Below, in pieces: positions 39,753-50,891 of a DNA stretch of 64,000 bases. Below the pieces are notes generated by a model. The model did no database searches, was not told the origin of the DNA, and worked only from the letters and a program-made list of their open reading frames with translations. The DNA is from Pectobacterium sp. PL152. GTDB lineage: Bacteria; Pseudomonadota; Gammaproteobacteria; Enterobacterales; Enterobacteriaceae. Made by a program: the position numbers and the translations under genes. How positions within the stretch are numbered: position 1 is the first letter of the stretch; each line of letters starts with the position of its first letter. Location: the NCBI GenBank assembly GCA_021907015.1, contig CP091064.1:1240001-1304000 (forward strand), read 5' to 3'.

Positions 39753-40811
39753 TTATCCCCAATCAAACACCAGCTGTCGCTCAATTTGCGGGTCGAGCAG
39801 CGTCACATGTAGCCCAACCAGCCGAACGCCTCTGGATTTACGCCGCTCCTGCCAGGTTTGCTGTGCCAGCTTCAACAGATCCTGTTTATTCAACATCGGC
39901 CACACATGCTCCTGCGTGGTTTGCTGAAAATCATCAAACTTGAGTTTGACGCCCTGACGCGCAATATGCAGATCGGGCTTTACCCGTTTCAAGCGAACTT
40001 CCAGCTCTTGATAAAGCTGTTCAATCAGATGTTCACACTGTCCCCAGTCGTGGATATCCTGCGCCAGCGTCTTCTCCACACCGACCGACTTCCTCAGCCT
40101 ATCCGGCGAAATCCGTCGTTCATCGATTCCCTGACATCGCTCCCACAGGACACGACCAAACTTGCCGAATTCTTTAAGTAGATCCGCCAGCGCATACCCC
40201 CGCACATCCGCACAGGTATGCAGGCCGCGTTCTTCCAGCCGCTTCGCCGTCACTTTCCCGACGCCGGGGATTTTCTCCAGCGGCAGCGCCAACAGGAAAT
40301 CATCCACCTGCTCCGGCGTAATGACATATTGTCCATTCGGCTTATTTAACTCAGACGCGATCTTTGCCAGAAATTTGATCGGCGCAATCCCCGCCGATGC
40401 CGTCAGATTGAGTTCATCCGCGATGGTTCGACGGATTTCTTCGGCGATGCGCGTCGCCGAGCCGTTGCAGTGCGGACTGTCGGTGACATCCAGATAAGCC
40501 TCATCCAGAGAAAGCGGTTCGATCAGCGAGGTGTAGCGGGCGAAGATCTCACGGATTTGGCGCGAGGTGGATTTATACACCTCCATGCGGCCGGGCAACA
40601 AGGTGAGGTGTGGACACAGACGCAAAGCAGTTGCCGTCGCCATCGCGCTGTGGACGCCGTAGCGCCGAGCAGGATAGTTAGCGGTGCTGATGACGCCACG
40701 GCGATCGGCACTTCCACCAATCGCCAGAGGAATATCGCGCAGGCGCGGGTTATCACGCATCTCAATTGCTGCGTAGAAGCAGTCCATATCAACATGAATG
40801 ATTTTGCGCAT
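39753..40811 (-). CDS. dinB: DNA polymerase IV (Y-family)
   Basis: Error-prone translesion polymerase of the SOS response. 352 residues from ATG 40811 ([15 protein letters not shown]); the longer frame to 40874 would run through the LexA box. Catalytic acidic residues in HVDMDCFYA and [10 protein letters not shown], helix-hairpin-helix [19 protein letters not shown], and the little-finger domain are present. The C-terminal beta-clamp peptide ends in RQLVFDWG. Preceded by a LexA operator. Confidence 0.96.
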   Translation of the reverse strand: MRKIIHVDMDCFYAAIEMRDNPRLRDIPLAIGGSADRRGVISTANYPARRYGVHSAMATATALRLCPHLTLLPGRMEVYKSTSRQIREIFARYTSLIEPLSLDEAYLDVTDSPHCNGSATRIAEEIRRTIADELNLTASAGIAPIKFLAKIASELNKPNGQYVITPEQVDDFLLALPLEKIPGVGKVTAKRLEERGLHTCADVRGYALADLLKEFGKFGRVLWERCQGIDERRISPDRLRKSVGVEKTLAQDIHDWGQCEHLIEQLYQELEVRLKRVKPDLHIARQGVKLKFDDFQQTTQEHVWPMLNKQDLLKLAQQTWQERRKSRGVRLVGLHVTLLDPQIERQLVFDWG

Positions 40812-40829
40812 ACTGGCCCTCTGACGATA

Positions 40830-40845
40830 CTGTATAAATATACAG
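40830..40845. promoter_or_regulatory. LexA operator (SOS box) of dinB
   Basis: CTGTATAAATATACAG: perfect CTG-N10-CAG palindrome with the AT-rich centre of enterobacterial LexA boxes, 19 bases upstream of the dinB start. Confidence 0.92.
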
Positions 40846-40886
40846 ATCAAGGTCAGTATAGACAAGCAGCGCAATAATGCCCGCGT

Positions 40887-41687
40887 TTACTGCGCGATCA
40901 GCATCACCAACTTAAATTCTCCTTGCCCGGCAGGATGGAAAGTCTGTTGATGATAGGTTACCTCTCCCAGCAGAGGGTGGTGGAAGCGTCGCTCGCCACC
41001 TTCACGGGCGGTGACCGCCTGCTGAGACCACCAGAGATTGAACTCGCGACTTTCTTCACACAGCACCATCACAACGTGTCGGACAGATTCGACAGAGGCA
41101 TAATGACTGGACTCCGCCCGAAACTCCGCCACCACCCGTCTGGCGCGTTCTGGCCAATCGACCACCAGCGATCGCGCCAGCGGATTAAGAAACATAAAGC
41201 GCAGAAGATTCGGTTCGGGATCGCTTCCCAGCCATCCGGCAAACAACTGCTCCGACGGCGCATTCCACGCCAGCATGTTCCAGTTGCCATCCAGAAGATA
41301 CGCAGGGCAGGTAATATGGTGCAGGCTGGCGGCAACCCGCGCATCGAGTGACATTGCCCTACCCTGCTTCTGAGGATCCTGTACGCCAGCCAGACTAAAA
41401 AGATAGTCATGCTCTGCGGGTTCCAGCTTTAACGCCTGAGACAAGCGAGTCAGCGCCGAGGCGGAAGCGGACACATCACGCCCCTGCTCAAGCCAGGTAT
41501 ACCAGGTGGTGCTAATGCGAGCGATTTGCGCCAACTCTTCGCGGCGTAATCCACTGGTGCGCCGCCGACCGGACGCGGGCAGGCCGACCCTTTCCGGCGA
41601 GGTCCGCTCACGCAGCGCCCGTAAGAAAGCTCCCAGTGCCTTTGGGCCGCTCAGAGAACTGGCAGACATAAATGAATTTGCAGACAT
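40887..41687 (-). CDS. XRE-family regulator with MmyB-like ligand domain
   Basis: Probable transcription factor of 266 residues. HTH at about residues 17-90 (LGAFLRALRERTSPERVGLP, RREELAQIARISTTWYTWLE), followed by a PAS-like MmyB domain (CPAYLLDGNWNMLAWNAPSE). Family members often repress or activate a divergent enzyme gene; here the neighbour is a methyltransferase in the opposite direction. The start may instead be at a nearby in-frame Met (MSASSLSGPK). Confidence 0.82.
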   Translation of the reverse strand: MSANSFMSASSLSGPKALGAFLRALRERTSPERVGLPASGRRRTSGLRREELAQIARISTTWYTWLEQGRDVSASASALTRLSQALKLEPAEHDYLFSLAGVQDPQKQGRAMSLDARVAASLHHITCPAYLLDGNWNMLAWNAPSEQLFAGWLGSDPEPNLLRFMFLNPLARSLVVDWPERARRVVAEFRAESSHYASVESVRHVVMVLCEESREFNLWWSQQAVTAREGGERRFHHPLLGEVTYHQQTFHPAGQGEFKLVMLIAQ

Positions 41688-41778
41688 AACCAGGTGTCCT
41701 TTTCATCCCGCTCGTCAAGGCAAGCTCAAGACGACAACAGCATGAGTGAAAGAGGTGTTAATCAAACAGGGAGTATTT

Positions 41779-41812
41779 TATACCCGTATAAATGCTCATA
41801 TTGTACCCGTAT
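41779..41812. promoter_or_regulatory. Direct repeat, probable operator of the divergent regulator
   Basis: TATACCCGTAT (41779-41789) and TGTACCCGTAT (41802-41812), 23 bases apart start to start, about two helical turns, in the gap between the MmyB-type regulator and the methyltransferase gene. Good candidate for binding by the regulator. Confidence 0.5.
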
Positions 41813-41916
41813 TTTTCCCTCACTATAGTGTTCTCAGACCGACGTCTTCTTTAGTGGCTGGCGCGCCGCCGTTTAACCCATGATGAAACGAAAGCAATTC
41901 AGATAAAGCGAGAGCA

Positions 41917-42690
41917 ATGATGGAAGAAAAACAGAACCATAATCATCGCGTCGAACATCAGTTCGGCTCACAGGCGCAAAACTACCTGACCAGCGCGGTG
42001 CATGCGCAGGGCAAAGATTTAACCCAACTGGCCACGTTATTAGCGCCCTTCCCGCAGGCGTGCGTGATCGACGTTGGCTGCGGTGCCGGACACGCCAGCT
42101 TCGTTGCCGCACAGGCCGTCGCGGAGGTTGTCGCCTACGATTTGTCTTCCCAAATGTTGGACGTAGTGAGTCAGGCTGCGGCGCAGAAAGGGCTGAATAA
42201 TATCCGCGTTCAGCAAGGCGTAGCCGAGTCTTTACCGTTCGAGGATAGCAGCGCAGACATCATCATCAGCCGTTACTCTGCGCATCACTGGCATGATGTC
42301 GGGCAGGCGCTGCGTGAAATGCGGCGCGTTCTGAAACCGGGTGGCCGCGTGATCATGATGGATGTCGTGTCTCCCGGTCATCCGCTGTTGGACAGCTATT
42401 TACAGACGGTAGAGAAGCTGCGCGATACCTCACACGTGCGCAATTACGCGCCGGGCGAATGGCTGAGCCTGTTTACCGACGCAGGGTTTATCGTGCGTAA
42501 CGTCACCAGCGATAGGTTGACGCTGGAGTTCAGCAGTTGGATCGCCCGTATGCGCACACCAGAACATTTCGCGGTCGCGATTCGTGAACTGCAAAAAACG
42601 CTGCCGGACGAGGTGGTACAGCATTTTGACGTACAGACAGACGGTTCCTTTGTCACCGACATTATGATGATAGAAGCCACCCGCGCCTGA
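41917..42690 (+). CDS. Class I SAM-dependent methyltransferase
   Basis: 257 residues. Motif I VIDVGCGAGHASF at about residue 50, an acidic loop VVAYDLSSQML, and post-motif LKPGGRVIMMDVVSPGH place it in the UbiE/YafE-like group of small-molecule methyltransferases. Substrate not predictable. Divergent from the MmyB-type regulator, so probably its target gene. Confidence 0.85.
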   Translation: MMEEKQNHNHRVEHQFGSQAQNYLTSAVHAQGKDLTQLATLLAPFPQACVIDVGCGAGHASFVAAQAVAEVVAYDLSSQMLDVVSQAAAQKGLNNIRVQQGVAESLPFEDSSADIIISRYSAHHWHDVGQALREMRRVLKPGGRVIMMDVVSPGHPLLDSYLQTVEKLRDTSHVRNYAPGEWLSLFTDAGFIVRNVTSDRLTLEFSSWIARMRTPEHFAVAIRELQKTLPDEVVQHFDVQTDGSFVTDIMMIEATRA

Positions 42691-42724
42691 GCCGCTTTCC
42701 CCTGCTATTAACAACCTTACATTG

Positions 42725-42755
42725 AGCAGCTCGTATCCATTCGGGCTGTTTTTTG
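42725..42755 (+). terminator. Probable terminator of the methyltransferase gene
   Basis: AGCAGCTCG and CGGGCTGTT arms around a 6-8 base loop with one G-T pair, followed by TTTTTT, 35 bases after the stop. Confidence 0.6.
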
Positions 42756-42947
42756 TAAATGTTATTTTTTAGCGCTTTTCAACGCTTGATTAATATGAAA
42801 CCAATGATAATGTGATTTCGGTTTCGTCGTTATCTATTCGCCGACGAAATATATACCGATAACGGCTGTCCCCACGCTTTTGCTAAAACACCAGTAGCGC
42901 GACGCGGATGCCGCGTGTAGCAGGCAATTTTATTATCAGGAACCATA

Positions 42948-43682
42948 ATGCAAAAAATCGCGCTGTCATTTGCGATGTTGTTTTTTTTGCCTTCTCTTGT
43001 TGTTACCAGCGCAGCCAGCGAGACCGCACCGCCGCTAACGCCGATAGCAAAAGAATTAAAACAGCAATTATTAGGCTCTCCGATCTATATTCAGATCTTT
43101 AAAGAAGAGCGAATATTCGAACTGTATGCGAAAGTCGGCAACGAATACCGTTTATTGGAACAATATCCGATCTGTAAATATTCAGGCGGATTAGGGCCAA
43201 AACGCGTTGAAGGCGATTTAAAAAGCCCGGAAGGTTTCTATCAGGTCGATCTGCGTCAGCTAAAACCAGACAGCCAATATTACCGTGCGATCAATATCGG
43301 TTTCCCCAACGACTATGATAAATCACAGGGATATTCCGGCCGCTATTTGATGATTCACGGCGAATGTGTGTCGGTTGGCTGCTATGCCATGACCAACACC
43401 TACATGGATGAGATTTATCGCTATGCCGAAGCGGCGCTACGCAACGGTCAGCCGAAGATTGATATCGCTATCTACCCGTTCCGCATGACGGAACAGAACA
43501 TGCAGCGCCACCGTAATTCCACCTACGCCAGCTTCTGGAAACAGCTTCAGCCGGGGTACGCCTATTTTAATCAGCACAATCAGCCACCAGCCATCACGGT
43601 ATTTAACGGGCAATACGTCGTTAACCCACCGTTGATGACCAGTCAGCCGACCTTAAAGTACGCGCTCGCCGAAACAAAATAG
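42948..43682 (+). CDS. yafK: YafK-type L,D-transpeptidase-fold protein
   Basis: Periplasmic protein of the YkuD fold; E. coli YafK (DpaA/LdtF) releases Braun lipoprotein from peptidoglycan. 244 residues with a signal peptide (cleavage near SAAS at residue 24). The catalytic motif IHGECVSVGCYAM at about residues 138-150 has the active Cys and His. Overlaps the convergent yafJ by 30 bases at the 3' end. Confidence 0.9.
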   Translation: MQKIALSFAMLFFLPSLVVTSAASETAPPLTPIAKELKQQLLGSPIYIQIFKEERIFELYAKVGNEYRLLEQYPICKYSGGLGPKRVEGDLKSPEGFYQVDLRQLKPDSQYYRAINIGFPNDYDKSQGYSGRYLMIHGECVSVGCYAMTNTYMDEIYRYAEAALRNGQPKIDIAIYPFRMTEQNMQRHRNSTYASFWKQLQPGYAYFNQHNQPPAITVFNGQYVVNPPLMTSQPTLKYALAETK

Positions 43683-44420
43683 CACGAATTCACCTGGCAT
43701 GATCTGATGCCAGGTTTCGTTGCCCGTTAGCGGCTGCGTCGCTAATACCGTGACGACATCATTCGGTGTCGTCTGCTGCTGAAAATCAATCTCCACATCC
43801 TGATCCAACAGCGTCGCTTTACCAAACGGCGCACGGCGGGTGATCCAGTAGAGTTTGGTTGAGCAGTACCCCATCACAAAGCGCCCGTCCGACAGCAGCA
43901 TGTTAAACACGCCTTTCTCCCGCAGGACATCCGCCTGTTTGGCGATATAGCGGAATACCGCAGGCCAGTTACCCGGCGTGCGCGGGTAACGCTCAGACAG
44001 TTGGGACAGCAGCCAGCAGAAAGCAAATTCGCTATCCGTCTGGCCGACAGGGCGAAACATCCCCGTTTTCAGGGTGCTATAACCTTTCAGTTGCCCATTG
44101 TGGGCGTACGTCCAATTCCGCCCCCACAGTTCGCGGGTAAAGGGATGGGTATTTTCCAGCGACACCGCGCCACGATTCGCCTGCCGGATATGTGAAACCA
44201 CCGCACACGATTTGATCGGATAATCCTGCACCAGCCGGGCAATCGGCGAGTTATAGCTTGGCAGCGGATCTTTGAACGTACGACAGCCGTTCCCTTCATA
44301 GAAGGTGATTCCCCAGCCATCCCGGTGCGGACCGGTGTTTCCACCGCGTTGTATCAGCCCGGTAAAGCTAAAGCAGATATCCGTCGGTACATTCGCGCTC
44401 ATCCCCAGCAGTTCACACAT
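43653..44420 (-). CDS. yafJ: Class II glutamine amidotransferase YafJ
   Basis: 255 residues with the N-terminal nucleophile Cys2 (MCELLGMSANVPTD), typical of GATase type 2 domains; further motifs GPHRDGWGITFYEG and SHIRQANRGAVSLENTHPF. No synthase domain is attached, so the acceptor is unknown. Conserved neighbour of gmhA in enterobacteria. Confidence 0.9.
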   Translation of the reverse strand: MCELLGMSANVPTDICFSFTGLIQRGGNTGPHRDGWGITFYEGNGCRTFKDPLPSYNSPIARLVQDYPIKSCAVVSHIRQANRGAVSLENTHPFTRELWGRNWTYAHNGQLKGYSTLKTGMFRPVGQTDSEFAFCWLLSQLSERYPRTPGNWPAVFRYIAKQADVLREKGVFNMLLSDGRFVMGYCSTKLYWITRRAPFGKATLLDQDVEIDFQQQTTPNDVVTVLATQPLTGNETWHQIMPGEFVLFCFGERVL

Positions 44421-44470
44421 CTGACTTCCTACCCTTCCCTTCTTGCCCTTTTAGAGCGTATTAATGCGGC

Positions 44471-45052
44471 TTACTGATCCGCCATCTCTTTTTCAATCAG
44501 TTGAATCAGGATGTGGATCGCTTTGATATGGATTTCCTGAATGCGGTCGGCATAGCCAAAGTGCGGAACACGGATTTCCACGTCGGCAGAACCTGCCATT
44601 TTGCCGCCGTCTTTCCCAGTCAGCGTAATGACCTTCATGCCTTTCGCTTTTGCTGCGGCAATCGCTTTAATAATGTTGCCGGAATTACCAGACGTGGAAA
44701 TCCCCAGCAGCACATCACCTTCACGCCCCAGTGACTCGACATAGCGGGAGAAGACAAAATCATAGCCAAAGTCATTACTGACGCAGGACAGGTGGCTCGG
44801 ATCGGAAATCGCAATGGCCGGATAGCCAGGACGGTTCTCGCGATAGCGCCCCGTCAGCTCTTCAGCAAAGTGCATGGCGTCACAGTGTGAACCACCGTTA
44901 CCACAGGAAATCACTTTACCGCCCGCTTTAAAAGCGTTAGCCAACAGCACCGCAGCGTTTTGAATCGACTGAATGTTCGCATCATCACTCAAGAAATTAT
45001 TCAGTGTTTCTGCCGCTTCTTTCAGTTCACTACGGATTAAATCCTGATACAT
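44471..45052 (-). CDS. gmhA: Sedoheptulose 7-phosphate isomerase
   Basis: First enzyme of heptose synthesis for the lipopolysaccharide core. 193 residues with a SIS domain: [20 protein letters not shown] and [15 protein letters not shown] are the sugar-phosphate binding loops. Same gene order (fadE, gmhA, yafJ, yafK) as E. coli. Confidence 0.96.
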
Positions 45053-45265
45053 GGAATCCTCTCATTTTGTCTGGTGACAGTATCATCTTCTGCCATGCAG
45101 TGTAGCGGATCGTACTAACAGCGAGAAGCGCGTAATCACGGGATCGAGAGGATCGCTGACACGCGTCAGAAAACGCACGACTGCCGTTCGGTTTGTGAAG
45201 TGAGTTGTAATTATGATGTAAACGAATTGATAAAAATAATCAGATAAACTACAACGAATATAAGC

Positions 45266-45282
45266 AACAGGTCAGACCTCTT
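45266..45282. promoter_or_regulatory. Putative FadR operator upstream of fadE
   Basis: AACAGGTCAGACCTCTT, with the palindromic core GGTC-A-GACC of FadR sites, about 120 bases upstream of fadE. FadR represses fadE in E. coli when long-chain acyl-CoA is absent. Confidence 0.65.
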
Positions 45283-45401
45283 ACAACATTGACCTATTAC
45301 GCCTTATTTCACTGATGAAAATGGTTCTCGCTTTCTCCCGTCACACAACGCTCGGGGAAGAATGAAAACCCTCCATTCGATCACAATGCTGGAGACACGT
45401 T

Positions 45402-47849
45402 ATGGTTGCTGTCAGTATCCTCCTACTACTGATTATCATCGGAGCGATGTTTTATCATCGGCTCAGTCTGCTGCTCGGCAGCGCTATCCTGCTGGCCTAC
45501 TTCGCAGCCATGTCCGCCATGTTGCTGTGGCCCGTCTGGCTGATGATTCCGCTCGTGATCCTGCTGATTCCGATTACGGTTCCCTCTCTGCGTCCAAAGT
45601 TGGTTTCCGCTTCCGCGCTGCGCATGTTCCAGAAAGTCATGCCACCGATGTCGAACACGGAAAAAGAAGCAATTGATGCTGGAACAACCTGGTGGGAAGG
45701 CGATCTGTTTCGCGGCGCACCGGACTGGAAAAAGCTGCATAACTACCCGCGTCCGCAGTTGACCGCCGAAGAGCAGGCGTTTATCGATGGGCCGGTTGCT
45801 GAAGCCTGCCGGATGGCAAACGACTTTGAAATCACCCACGAACGCGCCGATATCCCGCCAGAACTGTGGGCGTTTTTAAAAGAGCACCGCTTCTTTGCCA
45901 TGATCATCAAGAAGCAATACGGCGGGCTGGAATTCTCGGCTTACGCACAGGCGCAGGTGCTGCAAAAACTGGCCGGCGTCTCCAGTATTGTGGCAATCAC
46001 CGTCGGCGTGCCTAACTCACTCGGCCCCGGCGAACTGCTGCAACACTACGGAACGGAAGCACAAAAAGATCACTACCTGCCACGTCTGGCACGCGGTCAG
46101 GAAGTGCCCTGCTTTGCGCTGACCAGCCCGGAAGCGGGCTCGGATGCAGGTTCGATTCCCGATACCGGGATTGTCTGCTACGGCAACTGGCACGGCGAAC
46201 AGGTTTTAGGTATGCGCCTGACCTGGAATAAACGCTATATCACACTCGCGCCGGTCGCTACCGTGCTGGGGCTGGCCTTTAAGCTGTACGATCCCGATCA
46301 TCTGTTAGGCGATGAAGACGACGTCGGCATTACCTGTGCGTTGATTCCGACAGATACCGACGGCGTTAAAATCGGCCGCCGCCATTTCCCGCTGAACGTG
46401 CCGTTCCAGAACGGACCGACACAGGGTGAGAACATTTTTGTCCCGCTGGACTACATTATTGGCGGTGCGAAGATGGCGGGTCAGGGCTGGCGTATGCTGA
46501 TGGAATGTCTGTCAGTCGGTCGCGGCATTACGCTGCCGTCCAACTCTACCGGCGGGCTGAAGTCCATTGCTCTCGGCATCGGTGCTTACGCGCACATTCG
46601 CCGCCAGTTCAAGATCTCTATCGGTAAGATGGAAGGTATCGAAGAGCCGCTGGCACGCATCGCGGGTAACGCTTATGTGATGGACGCCGCCGCAACACTG
46701 ATTACCAGCGGCATCATGCAGGGTGAAAAACCGGCAGTGCTCTCCGCTATCGTCAAATATCACTGTACCCACCGCGGTCAGCGCAGCGTGATGGATGCGA
46801 TGGATATCGCTGGTGGTAAAGGTATCTGTCTCGGCCCGACCAACTTCCTGGCGCGCAGCTATCAGGGCGCGCCGATTGCGATCACCGTGGAAGGGGCGAA
46901 TATCCTGACGCGCAGTATGATCATCTTCGGGCAAGGCGCCATCCGCTGTCACCCTTATGTGCTGGAAGAGATGGCAGCGGCGCAGGAGAACGACGTCCCA
47001 CGCTTTGACCGTGCGCTGGTTGGACACATCGGCCACGTTGGCAGCAACAAGGTGCGCAGCTTCTGGCTTGGGTTGACCAACGGCCTTCTAAGCCGTGCGC
47101 CAGTGAACGACAAAACACGCCGCTACTATCAGCAGCTCAACCGGCTCAGCGCGAACCTGGCCCTGCTGGCGGATGTGTCAATGGCGGTACTGGGCGGCAG
47201 CCTGAAGCGTCGTGAACGTATCTCGGCGCGTCTGGGGGATATTCTCAGCCAGCTCTATCTGGCTTCCGCGACGCTGAAACGCTATGAGGACGAAGGGCGT
47301 CAGAAAGCGGATTTACCGCTGGTGCACTGGGGCGTGCAGGATAGCCTGCATCAGGCCGAGCAGGCGCTGGACGATCTGCTGCGTAACTTCCCGAATCGTG
47401 TTGTTGCAGGGCTGCTGACCTTTATTATCTTCCCACTGGGTCTGCGCTGCCCGGCACCGTCTGACCGCCTCGACCATGAGGTCGCGAAAATTCTGCAAAC
47501 GCCGTCAGAAACTCGTAATCGTCTGGGACGCGGCCAATATCTGGTTGCCAGCGAACACAACCCGGTCGGGCTGCTGGAAGAGGCTTTACTGGATATCATC
47601 GCCGCCGAGCCGATTTACCAACGTCTGGCAAAAGCCAGCGACAAAGCGCTGCCGTTCATGCGACTGGATCAGTTAGCAGAACAGGCGCTGGTGGAAGGTC
47701 AGATTACCGCAGAAGAAGCGGCTATTCTGACCAAAGCCGAAGCCAGCCGCTTACGCTCAATCAACGTGGATGACTTTGCGTTCGACGCACTGGCCGCCAA
47801 CAAACCTAAACCGGTCTCGCAGTCAGAAAGAAAAACCGAAGCAGCATAA
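45402..47849 (+). CDS. fadE: Acyl-CoA dehydrogenase FadE
   Basis: FAD enzyme for the first step of fatty-acid beta-oxidation. 815 residues, E. coli-like, with two N-terminal membrane segments (residues 1-65), the acyl-CoA dehydrogenase core ([31 protein letters not shown]) and a long C-terminal domain specific to FadE. Divergent from gmhA. Confidence 0.96.
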   Translation: MVAVSILLLLIIIGAMFYHRLSLLLGSAILLAYFAAMSAMLLWPVWLMIPLVILLIPITVPSLRPKLVSASALRMFQKVMPPMSNTEKEAIDAGTTWWEGDLFRGAPDWKKLHNYPRPQLTAEEQAFIDGPVAEACRMANDFEITHERADIPPELWAFLKEHRFFAMIIKKQYGGLEFSAYAQAQVLQKLAGVSSIVAITVGVPNSLGPGELLQHYGTEAQKDHYLPRLARGQEVPCFALTSPEAGSDAGSIPDTGIVCYGNWHGEQVLGMRLTWNKRYITLAPVATVLGLAFKLYDPDHLLGDEDDVGITCALIPTDTDGVKIGRRHFPLNVPFQNGPTQGENIFVPLDYIIGGAKMAGQGWRMLMECLSVGRGITLPSNSTGGLKSIALGIGAYAHIRRQFKISIGKMEGIEEPLARIAGNAYVMDAAATLITSGIMQGEKPAVLSAIVKYHCTHRGQRSVMDAMDIAGGKGICLGPTNFLARSYQGAPIAITVEGANILTRSMIIFGQGAIRCHPYVLEEMAAAQENDVPRFDRALVGHIGHVGSNKVRSFWLGLTNGLLSRAPVNDKTRRYYQQLNRLSANLALLADVSMAVLGGSLKRRERISARLGDILSQLYLASATLKRYEDEGRQKADLPLVHWGVQDSLHQAEQALDDLLRNFPNRVVAGLLTFIIFPLGLRCPAPSDRLDHEVAKILQTPSETRNRLGRGQYLVASEHNPVGLLEEALLDIIAAEPIYQRLAKASDKALPFMRLDQLAEQALVEGQITAEEAAILTKAEASRLRSINVDDFAFDALAANKPKPVSQSERKTEAA

Positions 47850-47854
47850 ACAAC

Positions 47855-47888
47855 AACAGGCCGCCAATAGGGCGGCCTGTTCTTTCCT
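47855..47888 (+). terminator. Rho-independent terminator of fadE
   Basis: Stem ACAGGCCGCC / GGCGGCCTGT with loop AATAG, followed by a T-rich stretch, just after the fadE stop. Confidence 0.85.
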
Positions 47889-47947
47889 TTAAAGGCACAT
47901 CAGTTGTAAAATCCACATCCTCTTTCCTTCTGAATGAAACCCGACAC

Positions 47948-48298
47948 ATGGCTTACATCCCCAAGAACTACGCCAGACTTGAAAGCGGCTACCGCGAAAA
48001 AGCGCTCAAACTTTTCCCGTGGGTATGTGGTCGCTGTTCACGCGAATTCGTCTATTCCAACCTGCGTGAATTAACCGTTCACCACATCGATCACGATCAC
48101 AGCAATAACCCGGAAGACGGCAGTAACTGGGAAATGCTGTGCCTCTACTGCCACGACAATGAGCATTCAAAATATACTGATGCGGATATGTACGGTTCGA
48201 CTGTCGTCGCGGGTGAGGATGCGCAGAAGGATGTTGGCGTTGCCACGCACAACCCTTTCGCGGATTTAAAAGCGATGATGAATAAAGGGAAGAAATAG
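47948..48298 (+). CDS. yajD: HNH nuclease family protein YajD
   Basis: 116 residues. The HNH fold has two Cys pairs (CGRCSREF and CLYCHDNEH) and the LTVHHIDHDHSNNPEDGSNW catalytic centre. Nearly identical in layout to E. coli YajD. Start supported by the conserved MAYIPKNYARLESGYREKAL. Probably a standalone nuclease of unknown role. Confidence 0.92.
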   Translation: MAYIPKNYARLESGYREKALKLFPWVCGRCSREFVYSNLRELTVHHIDHDHSNNPEDGSNWEMLCLYCHDNEHSKYTDADMYGSTVVAGEDAQKDVGVATHNPFADLKAMMNKGKK

Positions 48299-48363
48299 GT
48301 TTGTTTACCGCTCCCATCCGATTCGCGATGGGAGCGAGGACTGACATAACGCCGTTACGCGAA

Positions 48364-49565
48364 TCAGGCACCACTCTGCCGTACACGCGCCAGCAGCGCA
48401 TCCACATCCGCAATATGCGGAGCCGCCAGCACTAAAGTTCTGCCCAGCGAAATAGCATGACGCTGGCATGCTAAACGCGCTTCCGTTTCCTGAATGCTGT
48501 CCAGATCGGCGACGTGCGCCAGCCCAATCGTGCGGCGAATCAGTTCGGTACCACAGTAGCCAACGGCATCCCGCCACACTTGCTGTAAAAACAGCGCAGC
48601 ATAGCCCGGTTCCGCCAACGCCGGATCGCGGCTTTCATTGTCGCTCAACGCCAGAAAACGAGCGGAAAAGGTCTGCCACAGCGTACGGATATCTTCCAGA
48701 CGTCGTTCACGCCCTGCCGCGGCCTCACGCGGTGCCAGCAGCCCCGGCAGGCCACAATAATTCAGCAGCAGGTTGCCGATTGCCGTACCGACATCAAAGC
48801 CAATCGGCCCGTAGAAACCAAATTCAGCATCAATCGCCTTTAAACGCCCTTCTGCGACAAAAATCGAACCGCTATGGATATCGCCGTGCAGTAACGCTTC
48901 GGCTTTGCTCAGAAAGCCATGCTTCAGCCCAGCAACCGCCAGCTTCAACGCTTTATCGTCACGCAGCGCCTGTACATCCGGCGTCAACGCCGCGTCAAAC
49001 TGGTTTCTTTCATGATCGATATAAGGATCGGTAAAGAAAAGGTCTTCGGTAATCTGACACAGTTCAGGGTTGGTGAACTGGCTGACCGCCGCTTTCTTCT
49101 CATGCGGGTGCTGATGAAAATCAGAAGTGTGGAATAGCGTCTGTGCCAGATATTCTCCCAACTGTGCCGCCGCCTGAGGATAATCCGCCCCTTTAACCAG
49201 CTCACTGCGCCAGATGCGATGATCGGAAAGATCTTCCTGCACCATTACTGCCAGTTCGGGATCGTGATAGAGCACGGTCACGGTGTGCTGCGGACAAAAG
49301 CGCGCGTGCGTCAGCAACGTTTCGGCCTCAATCCTGGCACGGTCAAGCGTCAGCGGCCAGGACTCCCGACGCAGCGCACGTAGGGCAATGCCTGTTTGAC
49401 GATGACCCGACTGACGCCCGCTTCATCTTTAATTTTAAATACCAGATTCAGATTGCCATCGCCGATTTCTTCTGCGGCTACCAGCGTTTGCGGCTGGCTG
49501 ACACCGCCGAACTGGCGGGCATATTCAACAGCGTCATTCGCCGTAAAAGTGCGGTAAAGTGACAT
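48364..49565 (-). CDS. mtnK: 5-methylthioribose kinase (one frameshift)
   Basis: Methionine salvage: phosphorylates methylthioribose to methylthioribose 1-phosphate. The break near 49365 (GGG should be GGGG on the coding strand) splits the first 70 residues from the rest; corrected length is 400 residues, the family norm. Kinase-like motifs [13 protein letters not shown] and [16 protein letters not shown] are intact. Divergent from mtnA, with a MetJ-like site between. Confidence 0.9.
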
Positions 49566-49648
49566 TCCAACTCCTCGCTATTCTGAAATCAAAACGGTTC
49601 TAAAATTAAAACTATTCTTGAACTCAATTTATGGACATAAAAACGTTC

Positions 49649-49664
49649 GGACGTCTATACATCT
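49649..49664. promoter_or_regulatory. MetJ-like boxes between mtnK and mtnA
   Basis: Two adjacent 8-mers GGACGTCT and ATACATCT, matching the met box AGACGTCT at 7 and 6 of 8 positions. Position between divergent methionine-salvage genes fits repression by MetJ with S-adenosylmethionine. Confidence 0.55.
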
Positions 49665-49717
49665 ATCAGGCATCTTGGCAGAATAAGAATATCGATGCAA
49701 CATGGATTTAACGACCG

Positions 49718-50746
49718 ATGCAGACACTTAACACCACCAGCCTGAAAATCGTTGATAACCAACTGTGGATCCTCGACCAGCAGGCGTTGCCGCAAGAAAA
49801 ATGCTGGCGCCCTTGCCCGGATGTCGCTTCACTGGTTGAGCATATCCAAACGCTACGCGTACGTGGCGCCCCGCTGATTGGCCTGTCCGCCAGCCTGCTG
49901 CTCGCGCTGCTGGCAGAAAAAGGGTTATCGCAGGCCGAACTGGCACAGGCGCTGGAGACGCTGCGGGCATCGCGCCCTACCGCCGTGAACCTGATGAACA
50001 ATCTGGATCGCATGAAGCTAGCGTTGGCACAGCCGCAGTTTGTCGCTGCGCTGGTGCAAGAAGCCCTACGGCTGGTAGAAGAAGATCGCGCGCTGTGTGA
50101 GCGCATTGCCGACCATGGCGCAGCGCTGGTGAAACCAAACAGCCGTCTGCTGACCCATTGCAACACGGGCGGTCTGGCAACAGCCGGCATCGGCACCGCC
50201 ATCGGCGTGTTGCTGCGTGCGCACCAACAGGGAAAGGTCACTCAGGTGTGGGTCGATGAAACCCGACCACTCTTGCAGGGCGGACGCCTCACGGCCTGGG
50301 AACTCGGCGAGCTGGGCATTCCTTATCAGTTGATCTGTGATTCGATGGCCGCCAGCCTGATGGCACAGGGCCAGGTGGATGCGATTTGGGTCGGCGCTGA
50401 CCGCATTGCCGCTAACGGCGACGTCGCCAATAAGATCGGCACTTACAGCCTCGCGGTGCTGGCACACTATCACCAGATTCCGTTTTACGTCGCGGCACCG
50501 CACACCACGCACGATCCCGCGTGCCCGGACGGTCGAGCCATTCCTATCGAACAGCGCGCCGCCGCTGAAGTCACCGGCGTTTCCGGCAGCTTCGGCCACT
50601 GCCAGTGGGCACCGCAGAACGCGGCAGTCTACAACCCGGCGTTTGACGTCACCCCCGCCGAATTAATCAGCGGTTGGGTACTCGACACTGGCGTGGTAAC
50701 GCCACAGGATGTGAAAGAAGGGATATTTCAGACGGTGTTAAAGTGA
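49718..50746 (+). CDS. mtnA: Methylthioribose-1-phosphate isomerase
   Basis: Converts methylthioribose 1-phosphate to methylthioribulose 1-phosphate; related to eIF2B subunits. 342 residues. Active-site Cys in [12 protein letters not shown] and Asp in [19 protein letters not shown] are present, as is the [11 protein letters not shown] loop. Intact frame. Confidence 0.95.
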   Translation: MQTLNTTSLKIVDNQLWILDQQALPQEKCWRPCPDVASLVEHIQTLRVRGAPLIGLSASLLLALLAEKGLSQAELAQALETLRASRPTAVNLMNNLDRMKLALAQPQFVAALVQEALRLVEEDRALCERIADHGAALVKPNSRLLTHCNTGGLATAGIGTAIGVLLRAHQQGKVTQVWVDETRPLLQGGRLTAWELGELGIPYQLICDSMAASLMAQGQVDAIWVGADRIAANGDVANKIGTYSLAVLAHYHQIPFYVAAPHTTHDPACPDGRAIPIEQRAAAEVTGVSGSFGHCQWAPQNAAVYNPAFDVTPAELISGWVLDTGVVTPQDVKEGIFQTVLK

Positions 50747-50891
50747 CGATAAACAATGCTGATATTTTTGGGGTAAAGAACCACCTTGGCACTTCCCTAT
50801 GAAGAAATCCTCTTAATACACCAATACAGAGGTATCTCGTATTTTGCCGTTACCCGGCGTAAAAAATTATGCTGAGGAGATAGCAGGCTTA

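Noticed and set aside
43653..43682. Thirty-base convergent overlap of yafK and yafJ
   Set aside because: Both stops are in conserved C-terminal sequence; such small overlaps are common and need no special explanation.
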